A DNA stretch of 18,745 bases from Actinomycetes bacterium (GTDB taxonomy: Bacteria; Actinomycetota; Acidimicrobiia; Acidimicrobiales; Acidimicrobiaceae). The notes under the pieces are model-generated. The model was not told the origin of the DNA. It did not search any database and saw only the letters and a list, made by a program, of their open reading frames with translations. The stretch spans positions 1 through 18,745 of the forward strand of contig JAKAQR010000046.1 in assembly GCA_021819725.1 (NCBI GenBank). Direction: 5' to 3'. Made by a program: the position numbers and the translations under genes. Below, piece by piece: positions 6,234 through 14,975 of the stretch (position 1 is the first letter of the stretch; the number at the start of each line of letters is the position of its first letter).

Positions 6234-7306
6234 GGTCAGGACTGTTGTTGGTGGACCAGTTGACTCGCCCCGTCCCCGGTGGCATTGGGGTCTATATCGC
6301 CGGCGTGCTCCAGGGGCTCACCACACTCGGGCTTGATGAAGGGATGGACTTGCTGACCTCACGTACGGCGCTCAGGCTCGGCCTTGACCGATGGCGAGGT
6401 TCACGTCTCCAAGCCCATTTTGGTTATCGTTTGCAGCAGCGACTGTGGGATCATAGTGGACACCTTCCGAGAGGCAACTGGGCGTTCTACCACGCGTTTT
6501 CACTCGGGGGCCCTCGGCTCTCGATGCCAATTCCCAAGGCTGTGGCCGTCTATGACCTCCTGTTTCGCACCTCCCGCGAGACATTTCCTACTCGGGCTAG
6601 GGACTGGCACGAACGCCGATTCGAACAGGTCCTAGAGAGCGACAGCCGGATCGTGACGTTGGCACCCGAGACCGTTGATCTCTTGGTCGAGGCAGGCGCC
6701 GCTATGAGTCGCATCACGGTGATACCACCTGGCGTCGATCATGTCCCACCTGTTGATACTCAGGGCACGGCGGCCTTGCTGGATCGTCTGGGTGTCACGG
6801 GCAGATATCTGATGGTTCTGGGTACCCTTGAGCCTCGCAAAAACCTACCTCGAATCCTTCGCGCTTATCAACAGTATCGAGCGACTGCCTTTGACCCCCC
6901 ACCATTGCTCATCGTCGGACCCATGGGCTGGGGACAGGAGATCGTCCCGCCTCGTGGCGTTTCGCTCACGGGTAAGGTCAGTGCTGGTGTGGTCGCTGGC
7001 CTGCTGGCGCGAGCGTGGGCCCTCATCTATGTGCCGCTCCAAGAGGGATTTGGCCTACCGGTGATCGAGGCCATGTCGTCGGCACTGCCCGTGGTGACCT
7101 CGGCGGGTATTCCAGCGGCGCGTTTTGGCGGTCTGGGCGTCGAACCAACGGATGTCGATGCGATCGCGTCGGCGATCGCTCGAATCGTTGAGGACGAGCC
7201 GCTCCGATCTAGGCTAGTGACTCATGGACTGCTCGCGGTCGAAGGACTATCCTGGGTTGAAGCTGCCCGGAAACACGTACAACTATGGGAGGAGCTGGCG
7301 AAGTGA
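6230..7306 (+). CDS. GT-B fold glycosyltransferase, family 4-like (second of three)
   Basis: A 358-residue probable retaining glycosyltransferase starting with TTG, which overlaps the previous stop as TTGA. N-terminal LLLVDQLTRPVPGGIGVYIA (5-24) is the first strand plus acceptor-side GIGxY loop, AVYDLLF (106-112) follows, and the donor domain has VLGTLEPRKNL (196-206) and EGFGLPVIE (272-280) with the E-x7-E pair Glu272/Glu280. After it, the usual PEV motif (as in SAMAEV or GAIPEV of the two neighbours) is replaced by SAGIPAARFGG (291-301), so the donor pocket differs and a distinct sugar donor is plausible. No clear ribosome binding site precedes the TTG; translation is probably coupled to the upstream gene. 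It ends with GTGA shared with the next gene. Confidence 0.88.
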   Translation: MRSGLLLVDQLTRPVPGGIGVYIAGVLQGLTTLGLDEGMDLLTSRTALRLGLDRWRGSRLQAHFGYRLQQRLWDHSGHLPRGNWAFYHAFSLGGPRLSMPIPKAVAVYDLLFRTSRETFPTRARDWHERRFEQVLESDSRIVTLAPETVDLLVEAGAAMSRITVIPPGVDHVPPVDTQGTAALLDRLGVTGRYLMVLGTLEPRKNLPRILRAYQQYRATAFDPPPLLIVGPMGWGQEIVPPRGVSLTGKVSAGVVAGLLARAWALIYVPLQEGFGLPVIEAMSSALPVVTSAGIPAARFGGLGVEPTDVDAIASAIARIVEDEPLRSRLVTHGLLAVEGLSWVEAARKHVQLWEELAK

Positions 7307-8400
7307 ACCCTGTAGCTATCGACGCAACGTCAATCCCTAGTGACCCTACCGGGGCGGGACGCTACGCCAAAGAGCTCGTCGCGGCAATCTACCATCTCGA
7401 TGATCGGCCAGCGGTCTCCCTGCTCACGACGCGCGCGTCGTTGCGGCTGTTCGCACTTCCGCCACGCGGAAATTATGAGAACCTGATTGCTGCACCCAAC
7501 AGTCGGCCACTTCGTCTGCTCTATCAGGAGCGAAGCCTGGCAACCATTGCCATTAAGGGCGGAGCCCGTGTCTTTCACGGACTCCATTATCAGGTTCCCG
7601 CAGCCCGCGGACGTCTGAGAGTAATTTCGACCATTCATGACTTGACGTTTTTCGACAACCCCGAGTGGCATGAGCCCGCGAAGGTGCGCTATTTTCAGCG
7701 CGCTATTCGCCTGGCAGTTAAGCGATCCGATGCGCTCATTGTGCCGTCTCACGCGACTGCCGGCCGACTAGTCCAACACTTTGCGAATACACCTCCCATT
7801 CACGTTATTTATCATGGTGTGGACCCGATATTGGTTCCTGAGCATGGCGGCGACGAGGATGATGCCGTGGAACTGTGCTCCCTTGGCACGATAGAACCAA
7901 GAAAGAATCTTGCGCGCGTTGTGGAGGCCTTTGACGTTGTGGCGGATCGACACCCGAATTGGCGGCTGCGCATTATTGGAAAACGTGGTTGGAAAACTGC
8001 TGAGTTTGACCATGCACTTGCGGTGATGCGCAATCGCGACCGTGTCAGTATCGAGGGATATCTCGAGGAGAAGGAGCTGCGCCGCGCCCTGCGCAGGGCT
8101 CGAGCGATGATCTATGTCTCGAATGCCGAAGGTTTCGGACTGCCGGTGTTGGAGGCGCTAGCTTCAGGGCTCAACGTCGTGACAAGCAACCGGTCGGCCA
8201 TGGCTGAGGTGGCTGGTGGGTACGCTTGGTTGGCCGACCCCGACGACACCGAATCTATTGCGGGAGGTATCGAGGCGGCAGCCGTAACGTCGCGCACCCC
8301 GGACGAGATCGAGCGTCAGGTGGCGTGGGCACGTAGCTTTACTTGGGAGCGCGCCGCGCGTCAGACCACCGACCTTTACCATGAGCTGCTCGGGGAGTAG
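7303..8400 (+). CDS. GT-B fold glycosyltransferase, family 4-like (third of three)
   Basis: A 365-residue glycosyltransferase with the classic layout: MNPVAIDATSIPSDPTGAGR at the N-terminus, STIHDLTFFDNP (109-120), IVPSHATAGRL (146-156), SLGTIEPRKNLARV (193-206) and the E-x7-E motif EGFGLPVLE (276-284), then SAMAEVAGGYAWL (298-310). I chose GTG 7303 over ATG 7285 because GGAGGAG (7288-7294) lies 8 nt upstream, the GTGA overlap with the preceding stop is typical coupling, and the homologous N-terminus starts there. Family members of this type often add mannose or rhamnose to lipid-linked surface glycans, which fits the GDP-sugar genes nearby, but donor and acceptor cannot be read from sequence. 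Confidence 0.9.
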   Translation: MNPVAIDATSIPSDPTGAGRYAKELVAAIYHLDDRPAVSLLTTRASLRLFALPPRGNYENLIAAPNSRPLRLLYQERSLATIAIKGGARVFHGLHYQVPAARGRLRVISTIHDLTFFDNPEWHEPAKVRYFQRAIRLAVKRSDALIVPSHATAGRLVQHFANTPPIHVIYHGVDPILVPEHGGDEDDAVELCSLGTIEPRKNLARVVEAFDVVADRHPNWRLRIIGKRGWKTAEFDHALAVMRNRDRVSIEGYLEEKELRRALRRARAMIYVSNAEGFGLPVLEALASGLNVVTSNRSAMAEVAGGYAWLADPDDTESIAGGIEAAAVTSRTPDEIERQVAWARSFTWERAARQTTDLYHELLGE

Positions 8401-8406
8401 TCGAGC

Positions 8407-9312
8407 GTGAGGGCACTTGTCACCGGCAGCCGCGGCTTTGTGGGAGGCTGGCTCTGTCGTCACCTGCGTGATGCAGGCGACCAGGTGGTCGAGCTCGATG
8501 CAGGAGTCGACCTCTGTGAGCGAGCAGCGTTGGAGGCAGCGATTGCCGGGGGTGAATATGATGTCTGCTATCACCTAGCGGCCTTGTCTCATGTCGGCCA
8601 GTCCTGGTCCGACCCGGGGCTGTACTACCACAACAATGTGGTTGGCACGGCCAACTTGGTCTCAACATTGCTCGGCTTGCGGCAGCCGCCGCGTTTGGTC
8701 CATGTCTCGTCGTCGGAGGTCTACGGGCGAGTAGACCCTCGTGATCTCCCGATTGTAGAGGCTCAGGCGCTACATCCAGTCTCGCCCTACGCGGCTTCGA
8801 AGGCGTCGTCGGAGTTGGCTGCGCTGCAGGGCTTCTACGGACAGGGTTTGCCAGTGATCGTGGCGCGACCTTTCAATCACACTGGACCTGGACAGTCGGC
8901 AAACTATCTTGTTCCGGCGCTCGCTGCCAGGCTGATCGAGGCGCAGGCAACTCATCAGCGATATCTCAAAGTAGGTAACGTTCGCGCCAGCCGCGACTTC
9001 ATGGATGTTCGGGATGTGGTGCGAGCCTATCGGCTGTTGGCGTGTCTGGGTGAACCAGGCGAGATCTATAATGTCTGCGCCGGTGAAGCAGTGAGCGTTG
9101 AAGATGTCATTGAGCTACTGACACGTGTTCTTGACTATAGGGTCGCTCTTGACGTGGACCCAGGCCTGCTACGCCCCAACGATGTCGAGCTGGTGGTGGG
9201 AGACCCGACCCGATTGCACTTGACAACGGGGTTTCGCCCTCAGGTGTCGCTTCTTGAGACCGTGAAGTCCGTCGTTGGTAGCCTTATGGGTGACGGTCGT
9301 CACCCTGGGTAG
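8407..9312 (+). CDS. GDP-sugar short-chain dehydrogenase, GDP-4-keto-6-deoxymannose reductase / GDP-mannose 4,6-dehydratase-like
   Basis: A 301-residue extended SDR with TGSRGFVG (6-13) for NAD(P), the HVSSSEVYG segment (99-107), and catalytic Tyr128 and Lys132 in YAASK. ARPFNHTGPGQ (153-163), RASRDFMDVRDVVRAY, and near the C-terminus LLRPNDVELVVGDPTRL are characteristic of the GMD/RMD branch acting on GDP-mannose and its 4-keto-6-deoxy derivative. Its length and the SSS rather than STDE catalytic segment favour a reductase (producing GDP-D-rhamnose) over a dehydratase. If so, a GDP-mannose 4,6-dehydratase must be encoded elsewhere, since none is seen here. GTG at 8407 follows GGGGAG about 9 nt upstream and lies 6 nt after the previous stop, so it is in the same operon. 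Confidence 0.82.
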   Translation: MRALVTGSRGFVGGWLCRHLRDAGDQVVELDAGVDLCERAALEAAIAGGEYDVCYHLAALSHVGQSWSDPGLYYHNNVVGTANLVSTLLGLRQPPRLVHVSSSEVYGRVDPRDLPIVEAQALHPVSPYAASKASSELAALQGFYGQGLPVIVARPFNHTGPGQSANYLVPALAARLIEAQATHQRYLKVGNVRASRDFMDVRDVVRAYRLLACLGEPGEIYNVCAGEAVSVEDVIELLTRVLDYRVALDVDPGLLRPNDVELVVGDPTRLHLTTGFRPQVSLLETVKSVVGSLMGDGRHPG

Positions 9313-9334
9313 GGCGACTAGTGTGTAGCTTCTG

Positions 9335-12226
9335 ATGCAAGCACCCCCGAACGTGGCAGTGGTTGTCGTCGCTCATGATCCTGGCGACTACTTCGAGGAT
9401 TGTCTGGCGAGTATCTCCTCGCTGAGCTATCCTGACCTCGAGGTCGTCATCGTCAACGTTGACCAGTCTGAGCAGGTGACGCAGGTCACCCAGCGACTTT
9501 TGCCGAACGCTAGGGTTCACGAGTTGCCCGGCGACCCAGGCTATGCGGCAGCTGCCAACGCCGGCGCGGCACAGGTAAGCGACGCACAGTTCTTGCTGTT
9601 TTGCCACGATGACGTTGCCTTGGCGCCAAATGCCTTGGCGGCCATGATGGAGGTTGCCTTTGCTACTAACTCTGGCCTCGTCACTCCTAAGGTAGTCGCC
9701 TTCGATTCTCCTCGCCAGATCCTGGAACTTGGGAGCGACTTAGATTTCCTGATGGGCACGGCACCGCGCATCGAGGTTGGCGACCTGGATCAGGGTCAAC
9801 ATGATGAGATCAATGAAGTGGCGGTCGCGTCGAGCTGTGCGATGCTGATCAGGACCGATCTTTTCACGATGCTTGGGGGCTTTGATCCAAACTTTGGTAG
9901 TGTTTACCACGAGGTCGATCTGTCGAGTCGGGTACGAATGGCTGGCGCGCGGATCTCGACTGCGCCGCATGCTCGTGTTCGACACCGCGCGGTATCCACC
10001 TCCGGTAGGCGCTCACCTCGGCTACGAGCGGTTGGGCGCGGGGTAGTCGTGGATGAACGCGTTGCGCTGTCCCATGCCGAGCGAATCAGGTTGAAGCGAA
10101 GTCATCAGGCGCGGTGTATTGCCAAACTTGAGCACGGACGCAGGCGGATTTTGTCCTTGGTGGTCTTTTTCATCGAGCGCTTGGCCGAGGCGCTGTTCAT
10201 GTTCCTCACGGCACGCCCGCGAGTGGCTTGGGGTTGTCTGAGCGCTTTTGGGGTACTTCGTGATCGTGAACAGCTGCGCCGTGAACGTGACGCGATGCTG
10301 GCGGCAGGTCTCGATCCCCGCCTGGTAACATTCTCTGGCTCGTGGTTGACACTCAGAAGATTTTTGTCGCATTCGAGAACTCCTGCTTCGACCGCGACCC
10401 CACCGGATATCCAGGAGACCAGTCAATGGGCCGGTAATAGCCGGGTTAGCGCTGTCGGGCGTTGGGCTCTCTGGGTGGCGATCGGCTTGAGTATTATCCT
10501 GGCGCGTTCTGCATTGTTTGCGCCCACGCCGTTGAATGGTTCCTTTACCCTGTACACGTCGCCGCTCCGGCTAATTGGTGACTATTTCTCTGGTCACGGG
10601 GCGAGCCATCTCCTTGGCGTGGCGGTTCTACCCACGTCGGACCTGATTATCGGGTTGCTCGGTTTGGTGCTCTTTGGACACACCGCACTGGGAGTCTGGC
10701 TGTTGGTGGTCGGGGCGATGATTCTCGGACCGTTTGGCACCTATCGTGTTGCGCGCCGTCGTCTCCCCGATGGCGTTGCTCGTATGGCGGGTGCACTCTA
10801 CGCACTCTCGCCGATCGTCACCGTAGCGCTGACTCGGGGGTCGATCTATGCGATCTTTGGTTACGCGATAGCCCCGCTACTCCTGGCGACCTCGATCGAT
10901 GCGATTGCGGCTCAACGCAAGTCCCGTCGCATGATGCGCCGTGCGAACCTGCGCGTTGCGGGGGTCTTCGCGCTTGCAATTGCACTTGTGCCCCAGCTCG
11001 CTATTGTGTGGATTACGGCCGTGCTTGTACAGGTCGTCGTCTACGTTATCGGAGCGAGCTTCGAGCGGGCTCGCAGGCTCGTGGTAGTCCTCGCTTATGC
11101 GACGTTCTTTGGTTCCTTAGTCAACTTGCCTTGGATTGGCGCATTGGTCGTGGTGCACCCTGGCGCCGACTATCTTTTCACGGGTTTCGTGACGCCGTTG
11201 AGCTCTTCGGTGAGTGCTATTTTTGGCGCCTCGGTGGTGCAGGGACTGTCGGCATGGCTGGTGGGTGCCATGGTACTCACGCTTGTCGTCGTTGTCCTGG
11301 GCTTCGGGGACGGTTCAGATGCCTCTCTTCTGGTGGCGACGGTTGCCGTTGTGGGCTACCTGATCGTCGCGGTTTTTGCGGGTCGCGGGCTCCTCGGTGG
11401 TTCACCGATTGCTCCCGTGTACCCGCTGACCATGGCGGTCCTCGTTGCATCGGTGGCGGTGCCAAGAGCTGTGTTGATCATGTTGTCCCGGTTGCGCTCG
11501 TTGAGCCTTGGCCTGCATCATGTGATGGCAGGCGTCGTCACGCTGGTACTGGCCGTCACCGTCGTGGGGTCAGCGCTTGGAGCCTTGGGCGGACAATCGA
11601 GCCCCCCGGGCGCGACGCGAGATACACTTCCATTGGTGGAGGGGTTGGTTCGTAATCCGGGTTCAGTGCTGTGGGTAGAACTCGGCACGGGTCCACGTGT
11701 CGTGACCGGTGAGAAGCTTACTAATGGCGTCTATGTTGGACTCACACGGGGAGTGGCCCCTAACATTGTGACTGCCGGTGCAGCACCTATTACGCGTGGT
11801 CAGGCGGTGCTTGATCGCCTGGTCGGTCTGGCATTAGCGGGCAGAACCGTTCGCCTTGGGGACGCCCTCGCTGCAGATGGAGTCGGTGAGGTAGTGGTCG
11901 TTGGTGCCAACTCGACAACGGCAGCTGATGCGTTCACTACGGCCTTTCGCCGCCAACTCGACATGTCACAACTTTTTGCGCAAGGTGACATCTCCGTGTA
12001 TCGGCTTACCGCCCGCTTGGCGAGGTCTACCACCACCAGCGCCGCTGGGTCGAACCTGTTGTTCTCGGCTAGCATCGTGATTCAGATGGGTGCCATCCTC
12101 GCACTACTGCTCGGCCTGTTCGGGCGCCGGTCGTGGCTCCGAGCGAGGCCCTTCACTACGAGAGGCGCGCGAACAGCGCTGCGGCCTGACACCTCGGTGA
12201 GTGTCCCAGTTGGTAGTCAGCGCTGA
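9335..12226 (+). CDS. Glycosyltransferase family 2 fused to a polytopic membrane domain and an extracytoplasmic C-terminal domain
   Basis: A 963-residue membrane protein. Residues 6-225 are a GT-A (GT2) domain: VAVVVVAHDP (7-16), GDPGYAAAANAG (66-77), the metal-binding HDD (91-93), GGFDPNF (181-187) and YHEVDLSSRVRMAG (191-204), the expected catalytic acid region. Hydrophobic segments follow at about 272-293, 378-396, 430-468, 485-520, 540-570, 582-605, 635-682, 695-716 and 728-750 (roughly 10-12 helices). Residues about 752-905 are predicted outside the membrane, then a last helix (907-930) and a basic tail. Related GT2 membrane proteins occur in many actinobacteria just upstream of a DUF5719 gene, as here. 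Substrate is unknown. The polytopic part may carry its own GT-C-type activity or move the product across the membrane; that is inference. Its stop overlaps the next ATG by one base. Confidence 0.88.
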   Translation: MQAPPNVAVVVVAHDPGDYFEDCLASISSLSYPDLEVVIVNVDQSEQVTQVTQRLLPNARVHELPGDPGYAAAANAGAAQVSDAQFLLFCHDDVALAPNALAAMMEVAFATNSGLVTPKVVAFDSPRQILELGSDLDFLMGTAPRIEVGDLDQGQHDEINEVAVASSCAMLIRTDLFTMLGGFDPNFGSVYHEVDLSSRVRMAGARISTAPHARVRHRAVSTSGRRSPRLRAVGRGVVVDERVALSHAERIRLKRSHQARCIAKLEHGRRRILSLVVFFIERLAEALFMFLTARPRVAWGCLSAFGVLRDREQLRRERDAMLAAGLDPRLVTFSGSWLTLRRFLSHSRTPASTATPPDIQETSQWAGNSRVSAVGRWALWVAIGLSIILARSALFAPTPLNGSFTLYTSPLRLIGDYFSGHGASHLLGVAVLPTSDLIIGLLGLVLFGHTALGVWLLVVGAMILGPFGTYRVARRRLPDGVARMAGALYALSPIVTVALTRGSIYAIFGYAIAPLLLATSIDAIAAQRKSRRMMRRANLRVAGVFALAIALVPQLAIVWITAVLVQVVVYVIGASFERARRLVVVLAYATFFGSLVNLPWIGALVVVHPGADYLFTGFVTPLSSSVSAIFGASVVQGLSAWLVGAMVLTLVVVVLGFGDGSDASLLVATVAVVGYLIVAVFAGRGLLGGSPIAPVYPLTMAVLVASVAVPRAVLIMLSRLRSLSLGLHHVMAGVVTLVLAVTVVGSALGALGGQSSPPGATRDTLPLVEGLVRNPGSVLWVELGTGPRVVTGEKLTNGVYVGLTRGVAPNIVTAGAAPITRGQAVLDRLVGLALAGRTVRLGDALAADGVGEVVVVGANSTTAADAFTTAFRRQLDMSQLFAQGDISVYRLTARLARSTTTSAAGSNLLFSASIVIQMGAILALLLGLFGRRSWLRARPFTTRGARTALRPDTSVSVPVGSQR

Positions 12227-13593
12227 TGAGATCGTCCAAGGTAATCCTGGTTGCAATGATAGCGGTGCTCATAGCGGGCGTCGGGCTCACTCGCTCGTTC
12301 GCCGCTAGCCGTTCGAAATTTGCGGTTTCTCACGTTCCATTCGGTATCGGGAGCCTTGCCGTGCCCACTGCAGTGCCGCAGGCATCGTCGGTGAGCTGGT
12401 ATTGCGTAGTACCACCGACCATTGGGACAATTAAGACTGATGGCATTGTGCTAGAGAACCCGACCCGTTATGCGCGGCGTCTGTTGATAAGCTCGGAGGT
12501 GGGTAAACGTCTCGAACACGGTATCATGTTGGCACACTCGTCGCTGCACTTGCTCGTCGGTCCTGGGCACGGTCGGGTCATCGTCTCCTCGGGTGGAGTT
12601 GTTGCCTTTGTCGAGACACGCACCACGTCAGCTGCGGCTCCTCAGATCAGTCCGTGCAGCTCATCGCCGAGCAATTCCTGGACACTTGAGGGACTCTCGA
12701 CTACGACAGGGACCCGGTCGTCTATCTCGATCTATAATCCGTTCAAGGTGCAAGCAGTAGTGGATTTGAGCTACTACTCTTCCCAAGGCGTACTTGCAGT
12801 TCCTTCGGTGGAGGGGCTCATCGCGAAGCCTGGTGCCGTCCTCACGGTCAATGCGGAGCGGTTTGCACCCAACGCCAAGGATATCGCCGCAACCGTCTCG
12901 GCGCGATCAGGGAGCGTCATCGCCGTCGCGAGTGTTGCATCGCCAAATCCACAGGTAGTCCTGGGCGACGCGGCACCATCGACGCGCCTCTACCTGCCCT
13001 ATGTGCCTACCGGCGGCTTGAAGGCGTTGGTGGTTGATCTCGTCAACACCTCTTCAATCTCGGATACTGTGACGATTTCTATGGCGGGATTTACGGGTAG
13101 CACTGGTGTGGCAGTCATGCAAAGCATGCACCCGGTCGAGCGGGTAACGGTCCCAGCTAACTCTCCGTTGGCGGTGGATATGACTTCGATTGCCAGTACC
13201 ACAAGCTCCGGCGCGGTGGCAATCAAAGTGATGGCACGAAGACCGTTGTTCGGGTTGGGCTCGATAGAGACCTCAAGTGGGACGGCACCGTTCTTTGCGA
13301 TTACTCCATCGTTTTTTCATTCAGCACGCTGGTGGGTGAGCTGCGTTGCAAACCCAGCCCATCGCGGTCCTGAGGTGGTTTTCAGTCGTGCGAGTCGCGT
13401 CTCGGTTATCGGTGGTAGTTTGGCGGGCGGGCATGTTCAGAAATCGACTTCGACCAACATTCTCAGTCCATCGGTTGGGCCAATCGGACTCACATCAGCG
13501 ACGCCGTCTCTCTATCAGTTGCACCTGTCAAGAGCAATGACGCTAGGAACGCTTCCACTGTCGGAGGGCTGTGCAGCTCTTCCTGCGACCTAA
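12226..13593 (+). CDS. DUF5719-like membrane-anchored exported protein
   Basis: The 455-residue protein has a basic start and a hydrophobic signal or anchor at about 5-26, then an all-exported body rich in Ser, Thr, Val and Ala with beta-strand-like pattern. The body contains two similar halves: repeated segments around NP (LENPTRYARRLLI at about 77-89, SIYNPFKVQAVVDLSYYS) and later VVDLVNTSSISDTVTISM suggest tandem beta-sandwich modules. WYC (about 58-60) near the start of the mature part and later Cys residues could form disulfides. The pattern matches actinobacterial DUF5719 proteins encoded after a large GT2 membrane protein. The TGATG junction with that gene indicates strict co-translation, so the two probably act in one membrane complex. 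No enzymatic motif is visible. It is the last gene of the operon; no clear intrinsic terminator follows in the 64 nt before the convergent gene ends. Confidence 0.8.
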   Translation: MRSSKVILVAMIAVLIAGVGLTRSFAASRSKFAVSHVPFGIGSLAVPTAVPQASSVSWYCVVPPTIGTIKTDGIVLENPTRYARRLLISSEVGKRLEHGIMLAHSSLHLLVGPGHGRVIVSSGGVVAFVETRTTSAAAPQISPCSSSPSNSWTLEGLSTTTGTRSSISIYNPFKVQAVVDLSYYSSQGVLAVPSVEGLIAKPGAVLTVNAERFAPNAKDIAATVSARSGSVIAVASVASPNPQVVLGDAAPSTRLYLPYVPTGGLKALVVDLVNTSSISDTVTISMAGFTGSTGVAVMQSMHPVERVTVPANSPLAVDMTSIASTTSSGAVAIKVMARRPLFGLGSIETSSGTAPFFAITPSFFHSARWWVSCVANPAHRGPEVVFSRASRVSVIGGSLAGGHVQKSTSTNILSPSVGPIGLTSATPSLYQLHLSRAMTLGTLPLSEGCAALPAT

Positions 13594-13657
13594 TCGGTGG
13601 TGAGGACTCAAGGATGCGCTGACCCCGATCTGGTTTTGCCCTGGCGGCGGTCGTACG

Positions 13658-14173
13658 CTACTGAACTGCTGAGAATCCGATGGCCCACAGGCGCTCATAG
13701 CCAGCCCGCTGTATGGCCTCGATGATTGATCGAGGCTCGGCCTGGAGTTCTGTCGTTGTGGCGAGGAGTGCGTGAGCCATCGCGTCGGGAATTGGATAGT
13801 TCCCCCCCTGCTCAGCGACACTAACGAGAAGACTCGTAAGCTCAGGTGTCTCGGTGCTGAGCGGACCGTTCGCACCCCAACACCGCAGTACGGTTGCTAC
13901 CAGGGTAAGAAGCGAGAGGTTTCGCGTTACGGTGATGGTGGTGCTTCGACGATTCGGGTTGAGCACATAGGGCGCGCCGAGGTAGTTGCGCTGTTCGATC
14001 GTCACGAACCCGAGCTCTTCGCTCAGGTGATTGGCAAGATCAGCCAGGGTGGGGCCATCAGTCCAAACAAGAGCCTCTCCAGGCTGCTCATCCAGTTCGA
14101 TTCGGGAACTGAGGAAGGCGACTGCCTCCCGACGCGCGCGATCATAGTCTCGAACGATGCGACCTAGTTGCAT
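13658..14173 (-). CDS. Hypothetical protein downstream of the RibD-like reductase gene
   Basis: A 171-residue soluble-looking protein that I do not recognise. It is alpha-helical in appearance, with a basic start (LGRIVRDYDRARREAVAF), a central segment GAPYVLNPNRRSTTITV, and a helical C-terminal half ending GYERLWAIGFSAVQ. No signal peptide, membrane segment or metal motif is seen. It starts 9 nt after the stop of the upstream reductase gene on the same strand, so the pair is likely one transcript. No clear ribosome binding site precedes the ATG, which suggests coupling. + strand frames over the same DNA have no family features. The gene is probably real, but its function cannot be stated. 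Confidence 0.6.
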   Translation of the reverse strand: MQLGRIVRDYDRARREAVAFLSSRIELDEQPGEALVWTDGPTLADLANHLSEELGFVTIEQRNYLGAPYVLNPNRRSTTITVTRNLSLLTLVATVLRCWGANGPLSTETPELTSLLVSVAEQGGNYPIPDAMAHALLATTTELQAEPRSIIEAIQRAGYERLWAIGFSAVQ

Positions 14174-14182
14174 GCGACCATG

Positions 14183-14938
14183 CTATCGTCGCTTGACAAG
14201 TCTGAGGAAGGTCGCTTGGGCGCTCGTGATATGACCGGCGAGCTCAAAGTCGATCGGCGTTGCAAACTCGCGCGTGACAAGGAGCTCGGAGGATGCCCCA
14301 GCTATGAGATGACGAATCGTCAGGCAGAATTCATCAACGAGATCTCTCGTGAGCAGGTCGCCGAGCAGTGTCGGGCCACCCTCGCAGAGAACCCCCCCTG
14401 GCTGGCTGTTGTCGACGCCGAGGAGCGCGCTAAGGCCTGGGTTGTCGATAGTGGAGGGGATTTGAAGGTATTCGATGGTGCCGTTAGGGATCTCCGTCGA
14501 TGACGCGACGGGATTCGCCTCCCGGGATGCGACGACGATCCTCAGCGGGTGAGTGATGCCGAGATGATGGCGCAACTCGACGAGTTCGTCGGTGAGTTTG
14601 GGCGTCTGGTAGTTCTCTGCCCTTGCAGTACCGGCGCCAACGAGGATTACCTGCGCGGTAGCACGGAGGAAATGAAAAATTTGGCGATCGAGGTTGGTGG
14701 AGAGACCCTTGGAGCGCCCATCAACATCGATCTTGCCGTCGAGGGAGACCACCATGTTGATGCGCAGCGTCTGGGAGCCGGTGGGCGGGTAGGTCCCGAG
14801 CAACTGCAGGTAGTCGTCGGTGCCGTGACTGGCTGCCGTCATCGAACCCAATGCCACGTAAGAGTCGCGTGTTTCACTAGCAAGGTACCTTAGCAGATTG
14901 TCGGTAGCTAGCTCCTGGTGGCTTGGCCATGAGGACAT
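14183..14938 (-). CDS. RibD C-terminal-domain (pyrimidine reductase / DHFR-fold) family protein
   Basis: A 251-residue NADPH-dependent reductase of the RibD-C/dihydrofolate-reductase fold, without the N-terminal deaminase domain of bifunctional RibD. Visible motifs are NMVVSLDGKIDVDGRSKGLS (61-80), FLRATAQVILVGAGTARAENY (about 89-109; Gly-rich NADPH loop with the conserved VGAGTxRAE) and VLCEGGPTLLGDLL near residue 190-205. This matches the actinobacterial 'pyrimidine reductase family' (Rv2671-like), members of which have been linked to riboflavin synthesis or to a folate-reductase-like activity. The ATG at 14938 has no strong ribosome binding site. It is divergent from the ZapE-like gene with only 37 nt between the chosen starts, so their promoters must overlap or lie in coding sequence. 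The substrate is not certain. Confidence 0.85.
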   Translation of the reverse strand: MSSWPSHQELATDNLLRYLASETRDSYVALGSMTAASHGTDDYLQLLGTYPPTGSQTLRINMVVSLDGKIDVDGRSKGLSTNLDRQIFHFLRATAQVILVGAGTARAENYQTPKLTDELVELRHHLGITHPLRIVVASREANPVASSTEIPNGTIEYLQIPSTIDNPGLSALLGVDNSQPGGVLCEGGPTLLGDLLTRDLVDEFCLTIRHLIAGASSELLVTREFATPIDFELAGHITSAQATFLRLVKRR

Positions 14939-14975
14939 CCCGGGCGGTTTGACCCCTAACGTGGAGGTTATGGAG

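Noticed and set aside
13594..13657. Terminator after the DUF5719-like gene
   Set aside because: No stable hairpin followed by a T-run could be found in the 64 nt between the convergent genes.
14168..14893. Two + strand open frames across the RibD-like gene
   Set aside because: They are antisense to conserved reductase motifs and have no start signals or homology features.
14898..14975. Upstream extension of the ZapE-like protein
   Set aside because: The extension overlaps the divergent reductase gene and is not family-like; GGAGG at 14963-14967 fits the ATG at 14976.
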